A stretch of 64,000 bases of DNA from Thereva unica (Eukaryota > Arthropoda > Insecta > Diptera > Therevidae). How positions within the stretch are numbered: the first letter of the stretch is position 1; each line of letters opens with the position of its first letter. The translations under genes and the position numbers were made by a program. The stretch spans positions 86,664,070 through 86,728,069 of the forward strand of contig OX465282.1 of assembly GCA_949987705.1 (NCBI GenBank), read 5' to 3'. A model generated the notes under the pieces. The model was not told where the DNA came from and did not search any database. It saw only the letters and a program-made list of their open reading frames with translations. This document shows positions 13,501 through 23,299 of this stretch, piece by piece.

Positions 13501-16500
13501 ATTACAAATAATTTCAAGAGAAATTTAAAGAATGACATGTATAGCATCCACAAACATAACTACAATTCTGCGTTCTTAATAAACTTGCAAACACCCCTCT
13601 GGATCCCTCAGTTTGCACATAACTCGGAAGAGAATTCCACCTACGAATAGCCTGGGCAAAGAAAGAACGTTCGCGAAAGCGAGACCTCTATTAGATCTCA
13701 AAAACACTAACTTTTCATGTAGGTAATATGGGCTCTTAGTATGTATTAGTTTATGAAGAAAAGCTAGCGAACGCCTTGTACAATAAGTCTCAATGGATGT
13801 ACCGACAAGAGAATTGACGTATGTGGAAATGTAACTTCCCCTGGATAGGTTGTGGATATGAATACCTAATGACATCATTAAATGCCACCGTTATTTTCCT
13901 CGCACATACAGAATGCAACTTGGGAAAGATAAGGCTACCAAACATAAAGTGAGGTAGCACGACTGCCTTAGCTAACTTCATTCATAACCCAGGAGGTACA
14001 CTAAACGAGCTAATCCACAGCTGGCTTAAGCTACTATAAATTTTACCCAAAATCGAACGAACATGACTGCAGCAACTAAAGTTAGAGTACAGTTGAACAC
14101 CCAAACTTTTCGCAAAATGAACATAGTCAATAACGACATTATTTAATACGACAGGTGGTGGTGGTGGTGGTCTCTTGTATCTATAATGTCTCTATAAGTA
14201 GCTAAGCAGATTGATTTAGATGAGTTAAGCAAAAGGCCATTCATGAACACATTGCAGGTCTTCGTTTATTCGCACAATACAGTCCTCAATTAGACCAATC
14301 GAATGAGTGAGTTACAATTGGACATCATTGGCATTCGGAGAAGGACAGGATTAATTAAATAAGATTTGATTACAAAATTGTACAATATTCAACATATGAA
14401 AAATTATTTACCATTACAAAGCAAATTTTTAATACTCCCAGAAAACAATGACAGGGGTCCTCCAAAGAAGTCAAGATCCGCGTAGCATCGGTTCACAAGC
14501 CTGGCTATTCGGTTTTTGGGTCCATGGTAGACGTAATTTATACTAGACCTTACTACTGACAGCAATCTCCTAGGTTTTAGTTCAACCCTTGAACAGATAA
14601 GTCCAAAATCAGCTAGAATTTCTGGCGGATCGATCTTTCCGTTGATGACTTTGAAGAAGAAAGACAAGTCATCCACCTGTCTGCGGCTTAGTAGGCTACT
14701 GAGCTTATATTGTTGAGCAATGTCACTTATAGTGTTAACATGCTCAGAACCCTCAATATAGAGTAAGCATTTACAAAATTTACGTTGTATTTTTTTAACA
14801 CGATTGATGTGTTGTTGAGTATACGGAGACCAAACTACAGATCCATACTCCAGTATAGGTTTGAGGAACGCTGAGAAAAGAAGTATCAGTGTTTTGGCAT
14901 TCCTATAAATAAAACTATATGCTCTATAAATAAAACCTAGGTTTCGATACGCACGAAGTGTTATGGCATTGATATGTTCAGAGAAGGTTAATTTGTCATC
15001 AAATATTACTTTAAGGTCTTGAATGGTTCTAGCTGTTGGGAAAATTTGGCCATCAAGTATATATATTACTGGGAGTTGCTTGTGGGATCGCGTAAATGAG
15101 ATCGCTGCACATTTTTTTATGTTAAAGATAATTTATTTAAACACACCAAGCCCCAATTTCGCAGATGTCGAGCTGGAGGGTATAAAGATCTAGTTCATTA
15201 TTAATTTCTCTATATATCCTCATATCGTCGGTATATAATTGATATTCTGAACTGATGTTAACACCTATGTCGTTTATAAAGATGTTGAAGAGAGTTGGAC
15301 CCAAGTGCGAGCCCTGAGAGACGCCCGAAATAGGATAAAATTAATTTGAGGTGGCCATTAACTCGTACCTGAAGACGTCTGTTACAAAGGTAAGAGCGCA
15401 ACCATGCCAAAGCTTTAGACCTTACACCATATAGACTCAGTTTTTTCAGCAGGGTTTCACGGTCTACTGTATCAAAGGCTTTACTAAAATCCGTATATAA
15501 CGTATGCACTTCCTTTCCTTTGCTTAGTGAGTTTAGAACATAATTAACATACCGAAATAGATTCGTGGCCGTGGATCTACCGCCAAAAAACCCGTGCTGC
15601 CTAGTGACTATAATATTTTTGAAGGCAAATATCAATTGTGGCAAGACTATTTTTTCCAGAAGTTTTACGCTGACTGAATACAAATTGGCCATAGTTGATC
15701 ACGTTGGATTTATCACCAGACTTTTGGATGGGGTTGATATACGACAGTTTCCATACAGCGGGGAAAACGCCAGTTACCAAAGATGTATTGCAAATATGAG
15801 TGATAAGCTCACAAAGGCTGACCCCGCAGTTCTTTAAAAAAATATTAGGTATTTTGTCAGGTCCAGCGCCTTTCTTAACATTTAACAAAGACAATTGACG
15901 ATAAACTTCATCAAAGCAAACTTCAAAATTAGAGACGTGCGTCAGGAGCGTCATGACATTTACTAGTCCCGCAAAGGCAGCCAAAGGTTGAGGTGTTGAA
16001 ATAGAAGGTATTTCGTAAATACTTTTACATTTATTTATTAGTATTGTTTAACATATTCGATTATTTGGTTGTGCATAACTTTTTCAAAAACTTTCGCAAA
16101 GAAATACAGTAGACTGATGGGACGAAAATCACCACGTTCACATGGGGATGATGGAACTACCAATGCCTTCTTCCAATCAGTCGGGAATTGAGAGGTAGTC
16201 AAGCAAAAGTTGAAAATATGAACTAGAGGACTTACAATAAAAGGCACTAACAATTTCAAGAATACGGGCCACGGGCGTTAAAGAGTCGAGTCCTGTGGCA
16301 TTCGACTTGATAGAGTGAAGAGCTGTAAGTGTTTCAGAGGCCGGTATTTCATGATTTTTAAAAACTAAAACTAGCACGCTGATACTACTAAACCGTAATA
16401 CTTAGGAAATTAGAAATGATAAAGGAAGGGAGCCCGAATCCAACTAAGAAATTGCTTTAGTTATCGAAATCTCAAACTTCGTGTGCAGAAGATCTTCAAG

Positions 16501-17603
16501 GAGGCTTTAAGGAAATTACGAATTAGTGTGAAACTATCAACTGATGATAATTAAAAATTTGAAAATTGCAAAACCTTTATTACAAGTTTAAATTTAAAAA
16601 AAAACAAAATCCGACAAGTTAATAAAATTGTTGCATGATTATATCCAAATGAAATGATAAAATTGATGCTTGTAGCTTTTCAAACAATCCACAATACCGC
16701 GCCACCCAGCCATAAACCAAGAGTCAACGTACTGGATTCTCATTGTTTCAGAAAACTTCACGGTAATTACCTAAGCTTTCCCTTGTGTATGAAAACTAAT
16801 ATGCATCCGAGCAACAAAAAAAGTAGGAAATTGCTAATTTCAAACTTTCACAGGCTTCTAAAAACACAGAAACTAATTAAAACGTGAAATATGCCTTAAT
16901 TATGGCCAGATTGTGGTTGTAGCTGAAATTCACAGAAAATACTATGGAATCACTTCCAGCTTAGAATTCTAACTTTTTTTTGCATCATCACGGTAGTTAT
17001 GGGGGAAGTGATAGAATTTTTAAAACCTTGGGTGAGAATTTCAAGAATTATGATAGATGTCTCAGCGCTGTCCCTACACACATACACACATATAGATCAC
17101 ATCACAAAGTAGGCACGCATTGGGGGATTAACAGGATCAACTCTGTGGCATTTTGTACATAGCCTCAAATGGTCCGATTTAATGAAAACTGTCACTTTTT
17201 CTCATAGAGAGCTTTTTATGCGTGAACAAAACGAGCGAAATCAATTTCATGTACAATTCCCCGAATTAGGGAGAAGCCGCAAATTGAATTCTCAGTACTG
17301 GCAACATTTTAATAATGCGTAATGGGGTTAAGATTTTACACTTTTTGTTGTATACCTCTCTCCAAAGATTTCATACTTTTTTCACCCCAAAAAAATACAA
17401 TTTTTTCGTACAGGGATGTGCAAAATAGGAATTGCTAGTTTAGATATGACTCATTTTATATTGTAAAGAAGGTTACATAAACATAAAAGGTCAATATTGT
17501 GAGTGGTTTGCCTCCATCTCCATTAAGTTACCTGGAACAGTGCATGCCAGCCGTCCCTCACTTGTATCTCTTTAAATTCCTGCTCAATGCTGCTTAAAGT
17601 CAT
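7525..17603 (-). CDS. Ptp61F: Ptp61F/PTP1B-type non-receptor tyrosine phosphatase, ER-anchored
   Basis: Dephosphorylates phosphotyrosine; in Drosophila this family restrains insulin-receptor and JAK/STAT signalling. Seven exons were assembled on the minus strand: 17603-17532, 9358-9185, 9123-8861, 8795-8570, 8506-8360, 8294-7804, 7729-7525. They total 1578 nt (525 residues), with canonical GT-AG borders and matching phases throughout. The pTyr-loop region NRYRDV is near residue 53, the WPD loop at 190-192, and the P-loop [10 protein letters not shown] carries catalytic Cys226 and Arg232; Q-loop Gln276 is in QTPDQ. Residues about 305-455 are acidic and proline-rich (PPPLPPR, PLPPVP), consistent with SH3 binding. 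A basic coiled segment precedes a C-terminal hydrophobic anchor (about 504-520), which fits the ER-bound isoform. Length matches the Drosophila protein closely. Exon 1 is separated by an 8.2-kb intron full of transposons. No break was seen; the start is the first ATG of exon 1. Confidence 0.93.
10248..10735. repeat. direct repeat pair with a small palindrome between
   Basis: Bases 10248-10340 and 10620-10735 share CGTAAATGCAAAT, TTGTGGAAGAAATA and flanking text at a spacing of about 370 bp. Between them, GCGTTCCATTGG near 10454 faces CCAATGGAACGC near 10507 as an inverted repeat about 66 bp across, resembling a very short MITE. Confidence 0.5.
11832..11979. mobile_element. short MITE
   Basis: The ends TCAGGTCAATTCTAAACTACGC and, read on the other strand, TCAGGCCAAATCTAAACTACGC form a terminal inverted repeat of about 24 bp around a 148-bp unit without coding capacity. 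No certain target duplication was found. Confidence 0.6.
13062..13465 (+). repeat. unrecognised repeat family R, 3' fragment
   Basis: About 400 bp matching 20066-20480 in the opposite orientation. It runs from AGTCAGTACAAGAATTTCA to a T-rich end (TATAACGATCTTTTTTTT). The partner copy extends further 5' into an open frame, so this one looks 5'-truncated. Confidence 0.7.
13560..14350 (-). pseudogene. jockey-like LINE fragment, end of ORF2
   Basis: Minus-strand translation gives the region after the polymerase core of a non-LTR retrotransposon ORF2: a [12 protein letters not shown] block near 14070, then [18 protein letters not shown], then [14 protein letters not shown] near 13750 and a terminal WNSLP-like stretch. 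Stops and at least two frameshifts break it. A GGT microsatellite near 14156 encodes a proline run. It lies in the phosphatase intron, sense to the gene. Confidence 0.6.
14404..15984 (-). pseudogene. jockey-like LINE fragment, reverse transcriptase
   Basis: Minus-strand frames give consecutive reverse transcriptase blocks: [10 protein letters not shown], then [19 protein letters not shown], then [16 protein letters not shown], then [20 protein letters not shown]. The region after these is the thumb and C-terminal domain ending at a stop near 14404. The catalytic YxDD block is changed (YTDD near 15220). Several frameshifts and stops mean it is not functional. No endonuclease part remains, so it is 5'-truncated. 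Confidence 0.75.
16030..16400 (-). pseudogene. second LINE reverse transcriptase fragment
   Basis: The minus-strand text [10 protein letters not shown]...[12 protein letters not shown]...GDFRPISLL...[11 protein letters not shown] is the N-terminal part of a reverse transcriptase. It repeats the same domain region as the neighbouring fragment at 15984, so it comes from a separate insertion that was truncated at about 16030. Confidence 0.7.
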
Positions 17604-18378
17604 TTCTAAAACGTTTAATACAATTTATTTTCAACTAAAATTTATTTTATTTGTTAAAACACTGCACATAAACTCATATTCTTTATACAATTTCCGCTTC
17701 TCTACACCTTGCAGTATACGCGTACATTTTGGAACTAATTATTTTTGTTTCAAATTTTGATTTATAAATGTTGGCAGCATAGAAATTGGGTAATGTTCAA
17801 TTTCTATGTTTTGGGCGTTAAATTTAACGAAGCGTTCAAATTTTAAAGAATATAAATTTTTTAATACTATAAATTAAAACTTTTTTCATTAATTTCAAAA
17901 TGTAAAAATCAATCAAAATGTAAATCAATCAAAATGTAAACTTTTTTAAAAATTTAAATAATTCAAAAACACACGATATGTAATTTTTTAAATATGCATA
18001 AATTTTTCCTTGAAAAGCAATTTTTCACTTGTAGTAATAATTAATTAATAGCAAAATAAGGAATAACAAATGTTTTTCTCTAATGAACTTGAAATTATAT
18101 TTTATTTGTAATTAATGTAATTAAACGAATATTTTAAATCTAGGGTAATTCTCGTTTAATTTTGTTCGTAGGCTTCGTAGTTGGTAGCCCAAATGTATGA
18201 AAATGAACTACGAACTACTAATTATAATCAGTTCTTTATCAAAAAATTATATATAATAATTAACACAAAAACAGATATTTTAAAAAGTTAAAGATAAGAT
18301 TTTCTAATGCTTCAAAAAGTTCCATACTAGTTCAGAAACTTGCGGTTGACAGTTCTAATTTTGAGGTTAAGAAGTAAA
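17604..18378. promoter_or_regulatory. shared upstream region of two divergent host genes
   Basis: The 775 bp between the start codons of the minus-strand phosphatase and the plus-strand MALSU1-type gene must contain both 5' untranslated regions and both promoters unless distant exons exist. It is very A+T-rich. A short imperfect inverted repeat (CTTCGTAGTT / AACTACGAAC) lies near 18174-18218. No TATA box can be assigned with confidence. Confidence 0.5.
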
Positions 18379-19213
18379 ATGATAAATTTTAGAAATTTAA
18401 CAAACCTTTATCATATAATTCGTGATAAATGTATATTTCAACCAATTACTATATTTAACAAAAAATTTCACGATGACAATCCATTTGCAAAGCCAAAACC
18501 ACAAACAGAAATAAATATCCCAGCAGGAGTAAAAAGTAAATACAAACTTTTCCAGGATGAAGATGCTCCGGAAATATTTGATATTATTGAAGGAAAGAAT
18601 CGAATTAAAATAGAAAAAGAACAGGATTATTATGATACTGATTTATATCCAGATATTAATTTATCTAGTATGTATTTTTTGTAGATATATATTTTGTATG
18701 TTTTGTACAACTTCCACTTTTGCAGGAGGCTTAAATGGAGTTTTTGATATTGAAGATCTTGTAACCGTTTTACGTAGAGAAAATGCTGAAGATATTGTAG
18801 TGGTTTCAGTGCCAAAGAGTCTTAAATATGTAGATTATATGTGTATTGTGACTGGACGGAGTTTTAGGCACATGAGGGCAATGGCTGAATTTGTTAGGCG
18901 TGTTTATAAGATGAAGAGAACTAAAGGTGATATGCCGAGAATTGAGGGAGAAAATAGTAAGGATTGGATGGCTTTAGATTTAGGTTTGTTTATAATCGTA
19001 TATATTTGTAAGAACATTCTTAATTCAATACTTTAAAAAGGTAATGTCGCGCTGCACATATTTTCTCCAGAAGCCCGTAGTTCTTATGACTTAGAATCGT
19101 TGTGGAGTATAGGTCCTGAATATGACAGGGAATCCAACAAACCTGAGGATCCAATGATTGAATTATTTCAACAGCATTCGGAGTATTTTAGTAAATTAAA
19201 ACCAAAAGAATAA
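18379..19213 (+). CDS. MALSU1: RsfS/MALSU1-type mitochondrial ribosome assembly factor
   Basis: The RsfS/Iojap family binds protein uL14 of the large ribosomal subunit, and the mitochondrial member acts in assembly of the mitoribosome. Exons 18379-18667, 18726-18983 and 19041-19213 total 720 nt, giving 239 residues, with introns of 58 and 57 bp and GT-AG borders. The N-terminus (about 40 residues, rich in basic and hydroxylated residues, few acids) fits a mitochondrial targeting signal. The family core follows: a GVFDIEDLVTVLRREN block at about residue 100, then DIVVVSVPKS, then YMCIVTGRSFRHMRAMAEFV, then DWMALDLG joined across intron 2 to NVALHIFSPEAR, YDLESLW. All conserved blocks are intact and no transposon interrupts it. 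An upstream in-frame TTG is ignored; the first ATG is at 18379. The gene symbol follows the vertebrate name. Confidence 0.93.
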
Positions 19214-19286
19214 TTAGATAAAGTGAATATTTATAAAATTTTAATGAATTGTAATTTCTAAATTATTATTAACCACTGAGCTAACT

Positions 19287-19556
19287 ACTAAAAAACATCA
19301 GTTGAAAAACCAGAAGCAAAGCCACGGAATGAACGGAAATCGGCAACGACTACGGCAACAGTACCTGAAAATGATTTTCGGAACATGGAACACGCGAAGT
19401 ATGTACAGAATATCAGCAGTTAAATCAGTATTAGACGAATTGAGCAGATGTAAAATAAAATTTCTTGCAATACAAGGGATCGGATGGATATGAGAGGCAC
19501 CAACGGACCTTGGTAACTACAGGATATTCTACATCTGCAGAGGCTAGCATTACTTG
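19287..19556 (+). pseudogene. RTE-like LINE 5' fragment, start of endonuclease
   Basis: It reads FGTWNTRSMYRISAVKSVLDEL, the opening of an APE-type endonuclease. It is closely related to 52330-52500 in this window. It is interrupted by a MITE at 19562, after which GTAGCCTTCGTAAT at about 19795 resembles the continuing LINE text. Confidence 0.75.
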
Positions 19557-19561
19557 AGCCA

Positions 19562-19783
19562 AGTACACATTGAGCGCTCGGCGTTCCGTTTAGTGGGCTT
19601 TCATAGTGTACACACCAAGCGTTTAACGAGCGTTTTTTTTTATTTTTCCAGTGAATACGTTTGTTCTGTATGAAAGCGCGCGATTAGAATGTACAACAAG
19701 ATAGCGGCACATGTATCTCAAACTCTTTGGTTCTTAAAACGCTTATTTCAAAAGGGCGCGCTTCAAAACGCCCAATGTGTACT
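19562..19783. mobile_element. MITE inside an RTE-like fragment
   Basis: Ends are AGTACACATTGAGCG and, on the other strand, AGTACACATTGGGCG. A further CTTGAG/CTCAAG pair lies just outside each end. The unit of about 222 bp has no coding capacity. Comparison with the paralogous LINE at 52480-52520 shows LINE text on both sides, though the exact duplication could not be fixed. Confidence 0.6.
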
Positions 19784-19797
19784 AGTCCTCAAGAGTA

Positions 19798-20060
19798 GCC
19801 TTCGTAATCATCTTCTTAAATGGCGGTCAGTCTATGTAGGACTCGGGCCTCTTTATGTCTCTTCCAGTCGTTCCAACGTCTTGATGGCTCTCCAATTTGT
19901 TAAACGAAATTTGTGTATATCTTATAGAACATCATTCATCCATCTCATTTCTTAGTCGTCCTACTCTACTTTTTCTTGATGGTCCTGGCTAGTATTCTTT
20001 CTTCAGAAGCTCGTACAATGTGTCCCAGCCATCGTAGTATATTGAATAGGTTATTTCACA
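19798..20060 (-). pseudogene. LINE 3' fragment
   Basis: On the minus strand it reads LRWLGHIVRASEERILARTIKKK followed by a GRLRN...W...NWRAIKTL pattern, the C-terminal signature of endonuclease/reverse-transcriptase LINE proteins. It is short and frameshifted. Confidence 0.6.
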
Positions 20061-20065
20061 GTCGA

Positions 20066-20834
20066 GTTGTTCTATAGAAAAAAAAAGATCGTTATAATAA
20101 TGTACCCTCTAAGAACAATTTGAACAAACTTAGATGCTATATTTATTTTATATAAAAAGAATCTTAAAACTATCTTAATCTACTTAATCTTACCCCTAAC
20201 ACTATCTGGGGGCAACGGAGATAAAATCTTCTCGGGTAACCTCCGCCCAGGCCCTTATCCTAAGCTTACTTAAATCTAAATGTATTACTAGGTAAAAACT
20301 AGAACTAGATCGTATTCAAGCCATAAGCTAATCATTAAATCTAAATTTTAAACTAAACTAACCTATGTCTGGAGTTTTTGGGGCGAATACGCAACAATTA
20401 CTCGTCCTCCAACCACCAGAACCAAGTGCTGGCATTGGAAGCATCTTTTTTTATCCCTTTTTGAAATTCTTGTACTGACCCTCAAGAGATCCTGAACATT
20501 TATCTTCACTAAAAGTGTATCGCTTTTCACATGCCCTACGAAACATGTGGTAGAAGAGAGGCACTCTCGATCCGTCTTGGACCAAACTTTTTGAATCCAG
20601 ATAAGCAAATGCCTCTGTAGGAATAAAACCGCGTTCACAAGCTGTTTTGTGGTATCTTGCTCCCCGAAGGAGAGGATTGTCGCTCTCCATCGCTCTAGCA
20701 AAATGTCTTCTAATCAACTTGATTATGAAATTGTCGATTCTATTAACAAATGCCTTACCATAGAGAACGTTGTTGGCGTGAAACTTAGTGAAGCCTGATT
20801 TTGATGTTCGATACAACCTTAAGCACGCATTCAC
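20066..20834 (-). repeat. unrecognised repeat family R with open frame
   Basis: The 3' part (20066-20480) is the inverted partner of 13062-13465. Upstream on the minus strand is a 127-codon open frame (20834-20451) with no disabling break, rich in Arg, Phe and Cys. I do not recognise the protein. The T-rich 3' end and the 5'-truncated second copy suggest a retroposed element. The boundary at 20834 directly adjoins a plus-strand LINE. Confidence 0.5.
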
Positions 20835-20837
20835 AGC

Positions 20838-21995
20838 TTTGGAGAGTCTGGTCTGGTTGCTCTAGATATATCAAAGGCTTTTGACAGAGTATGGCACCCT
20901 GCTATGTTGAATAAACTCCAAGCTATTGGTATACACTTAGTTCTAAGGAACTGGATTAAGAGCTTTCTTTTAGGCCGTTCAATCAAGTCGTTGGACGGCG
21001 TTGAGTTCAACCCCCATTGTCATTTCGGCCGGAGTTCACCTGGGGTCAATTCTTTCACTCGTACTTTTTCTAATCTTCATTAATGATCTGCTCTCAATCC
21101 CCTCCAACTCACTTCACTGCTTCGCTGATGACGGTACTTTGCATTTCTCTTACTCCTCCTCCTTACAATATAAGGCAAGCACGTGCCAGACCTTGTCTTT
21201 ACCACCGTCAACTGATGTCCACTTCGATCAACCGGGATATCGAATCGATTCTTCATTGGGCGAAATGAATCGCGTCGAATTCAATGCCACGAAAACGAAA
21301 TACTGCCTGATCTCCAACAAAAATTGTACCGACCTTCCTCCTATCTCAGTGGATAGAGAGAATCTAACTGCTGACTCAACTCTCAACATCTTAGGGGTAA
21401 CTTTAAGGGAGCATCTGCGATGGAACGATCACATATTCCAAATCGCCAAACAAGTCTCCCAATGCCTTAGCTTTCTTAAGAGATGCAATTTCCTCCTCCA
21501 GCCAGCCGCCTTGGCTACAATCTACAAATCCTACATTCGGCCGCGCCTCGAATACAACTCGTATATCTGGGTAGGCGCCCCAAAAACCAAAGTTGGCTTG
21601 TCTCAACAAGGTGCAAAATCGCGCCCTCAAACTCATTGGTGATGGCCCCTTTCGCCTCCATAGACACCTTAAGCCACCGTAGGAATGTATCAGCTCTCTC
21701 CATACTTTATCGCTGTTACCATGGCGACTGTTCCACTGAAGTTCAGGACCTCCTGCCTGTACGGCAATACTTTTCCCGCAACACAATACTAGCCCACTCG
21801 GCTCACCCCCATACCCTACAGCCCCCCCACCCCCCGTTCACGCACAATACGGTTTAGAAGTTCGTACAAAAATAGAACGACTCGACTGTGGAATAATCTC
21901 CCGCAGTCAGTATTTCGGAACTCGTACAATACCTTAGAGTTCAAACGTGAGGTTCATTGTCATTTTCTTCTACATCCTCCAGACCCCCTCTAACT
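20838..21995 (+). pseudogene. jockey-type LINE fragment, reverse transcriptase to C-terminus
   Basis: Reverse transcriptase blocks in order: LDISKAFDRVWHPAMLNKL, then (shifted frame) GSILSLVLFLIFINDLLS, then the catalytic FADDGTLHF (about 21120), then NRVEFNATKTKYC, LNILGVTLREHLRWNDHI and YKSYIRPRLEYNSYIW. A terminal WNNLPQSVF-like block lies near 21890. The GSxLGP motif is altered and at least three frameshifts are present. The 5' portion, including the endonuclease, is missing. A related fragment lies at 43905-44110 and a possible endonuclease of the same family at 28866-29340. Confidence 0.8.
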
Positions 21996-22690
21996 TTTCC
22001 TATTCTCCTCTATTCTTCAAACCAAGCTTATTATGTACTAGACATTGCACCATGAACTGAACGACATGACGCACTGGTAGTATAAAGGGGTGCTCCTAAG
22101 TTTGGTTTTTTTTCATATAAAAAAAGCACGCCCTTAAGCATTGTCTTTCGAAAACCCGAAACTTTTTCATATAAAAAGGGGATATGTTGAACCATACTTA
22201 GGTGTTCTTGAACCAGAGCTTAGGTGTCTGTTATAAAAAAGCCTTTTGGTCATATGAAACGCCTTGTTTGTTTTGGCAAGAGCAGCATTGTTTCCATTGA
22301 AATACAAGTATTGATCACTGGTAATCCATGAGCAGTAAACATTGATAAAATACAATATTTTATTACTTTTTACTGCGATAATCAAATGTTCACCTGTGGC
22401 GCTTAAAATGCTTCCTATGAAAACCCAATTTGCACACTTAATCACTAATTTCACTTGGGTTTTTTACTTAATACAGCACTATAACTAATCACTAATTATT
22501 CTATGGTAGTAAAAAGTTATCAAATATATTATTTTATCTCTTTTTACTGCCAAAATATACGAAAAACTTACACCGCCTGATCGTAAATGCATTTTTAAAC
22601 GTCAGACTTTGGGACTATCAACAGGTTAGTGTTAGTTGCTCGGCAACTTCCAGGCTTGTAGTATCGACGGTTTTCCTAATCACTCTAGTT
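21996..22690. other. non-coding stretch with imperfect inverted repeats
   Basis: ACTTAGGTGTTC-type text (22195-22230) faces its inverse near 22090, and TTTTACTGC-type text near 22370 and 22550 is similarly paired. These may be MITE traces, but no ends or target duplications could be fixed. Confidence 0.3.
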
Positions 22691-22692
22691 AA

Positions 22693-23290
22693 TTATTGCT
22701 CGCTGCTAATGATATCTTCTTCTTCGATGGCTCTCGTGTTGAGCAGTTTCGCTGCATCGGTCTTAACATTATCTTCCCATCTTGACCGTGGTTTGCCAAC
22801 TGGTCTTTTGCCATCTGGTAGTAGATACAGGGATTTTTTTGGTATCCTTGAGTCATCCATTCTTTGGTCATGACCGGCCCAACGTAAACGCAGTAGCTTG
22901 GCATGGGTCGAAAGTTTACATTCTTTGTATAAGTCGTACAATTCGTGATTGTAGCGTATTCTCCATGCATTATCTTCATTAATTGGGCCGTATATCCTTC
23001 GGAGAACCTTCCTCTCAAATATATCCAACTTGTCGGCGGATTTTTGGGAGATACTCCATGCTTCACAACCATACGTAGCTACTGTACGTATGATGGTTTT
23101 GTAGACTCTTATTTTTGTTTTTCTGTGGATGCCTCTGGATTTCATTACTGGCAGTAGTGAGAAGTATGTTCTGTTTGCGGCGTTTATTCTTCTTTGTACG
23201 TCTATCGTTTCATCGTTGTCTTCACTGACTGTGGACCCCAGGCTAATGATATCGTCTACTACTAATTGCATAAGAATTGCGGCTGCCAAA
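22693..23290 (-). pseudogene. RTE-like LINE, C-terminal part of ORF2
   Basis: An open minus-strand frame of about 198 codons runs from LGSTVSEDNDETIDVQRRI through INAANRTYFSLLPV, YGCEAW, FERKVLRRIYGP, LRLRWAGHDQRM and GKPRSRWEDNVK to a stop at 22693. This is the region after the polymerase core in the RTE-like endonuclease/reverse-transcriptase family. The usual final WR...A..GL block is replaced by a diverged ending. It is uninterrupted where the related copy at 40099 carries an insertion, so it serves as the empty-site reference. Confidence 0.8.
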
Positions 23291-23299
23291 ATAATTGAT

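Larger units (their letters stand above)
9359..17531 (-). other. first intron of the phosphatase gene
   Basis: The donor GTAACT follows CAG at 17532, and the acceptor is TTATTTTAG before 9358; both exons are in phase 0. At about 8.2 kb this is far longer than the other five introns (about 60-74 bp). Nearly all recognisable content is transposon-derived: an inverted-repeat element, MITEs and three minus-strand LINE fragments in the sense orientation of the gene. Stretches 10740-11830, 12470-13060 and 16400-17500 show nothing recognisable. Confidence 0.85.
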
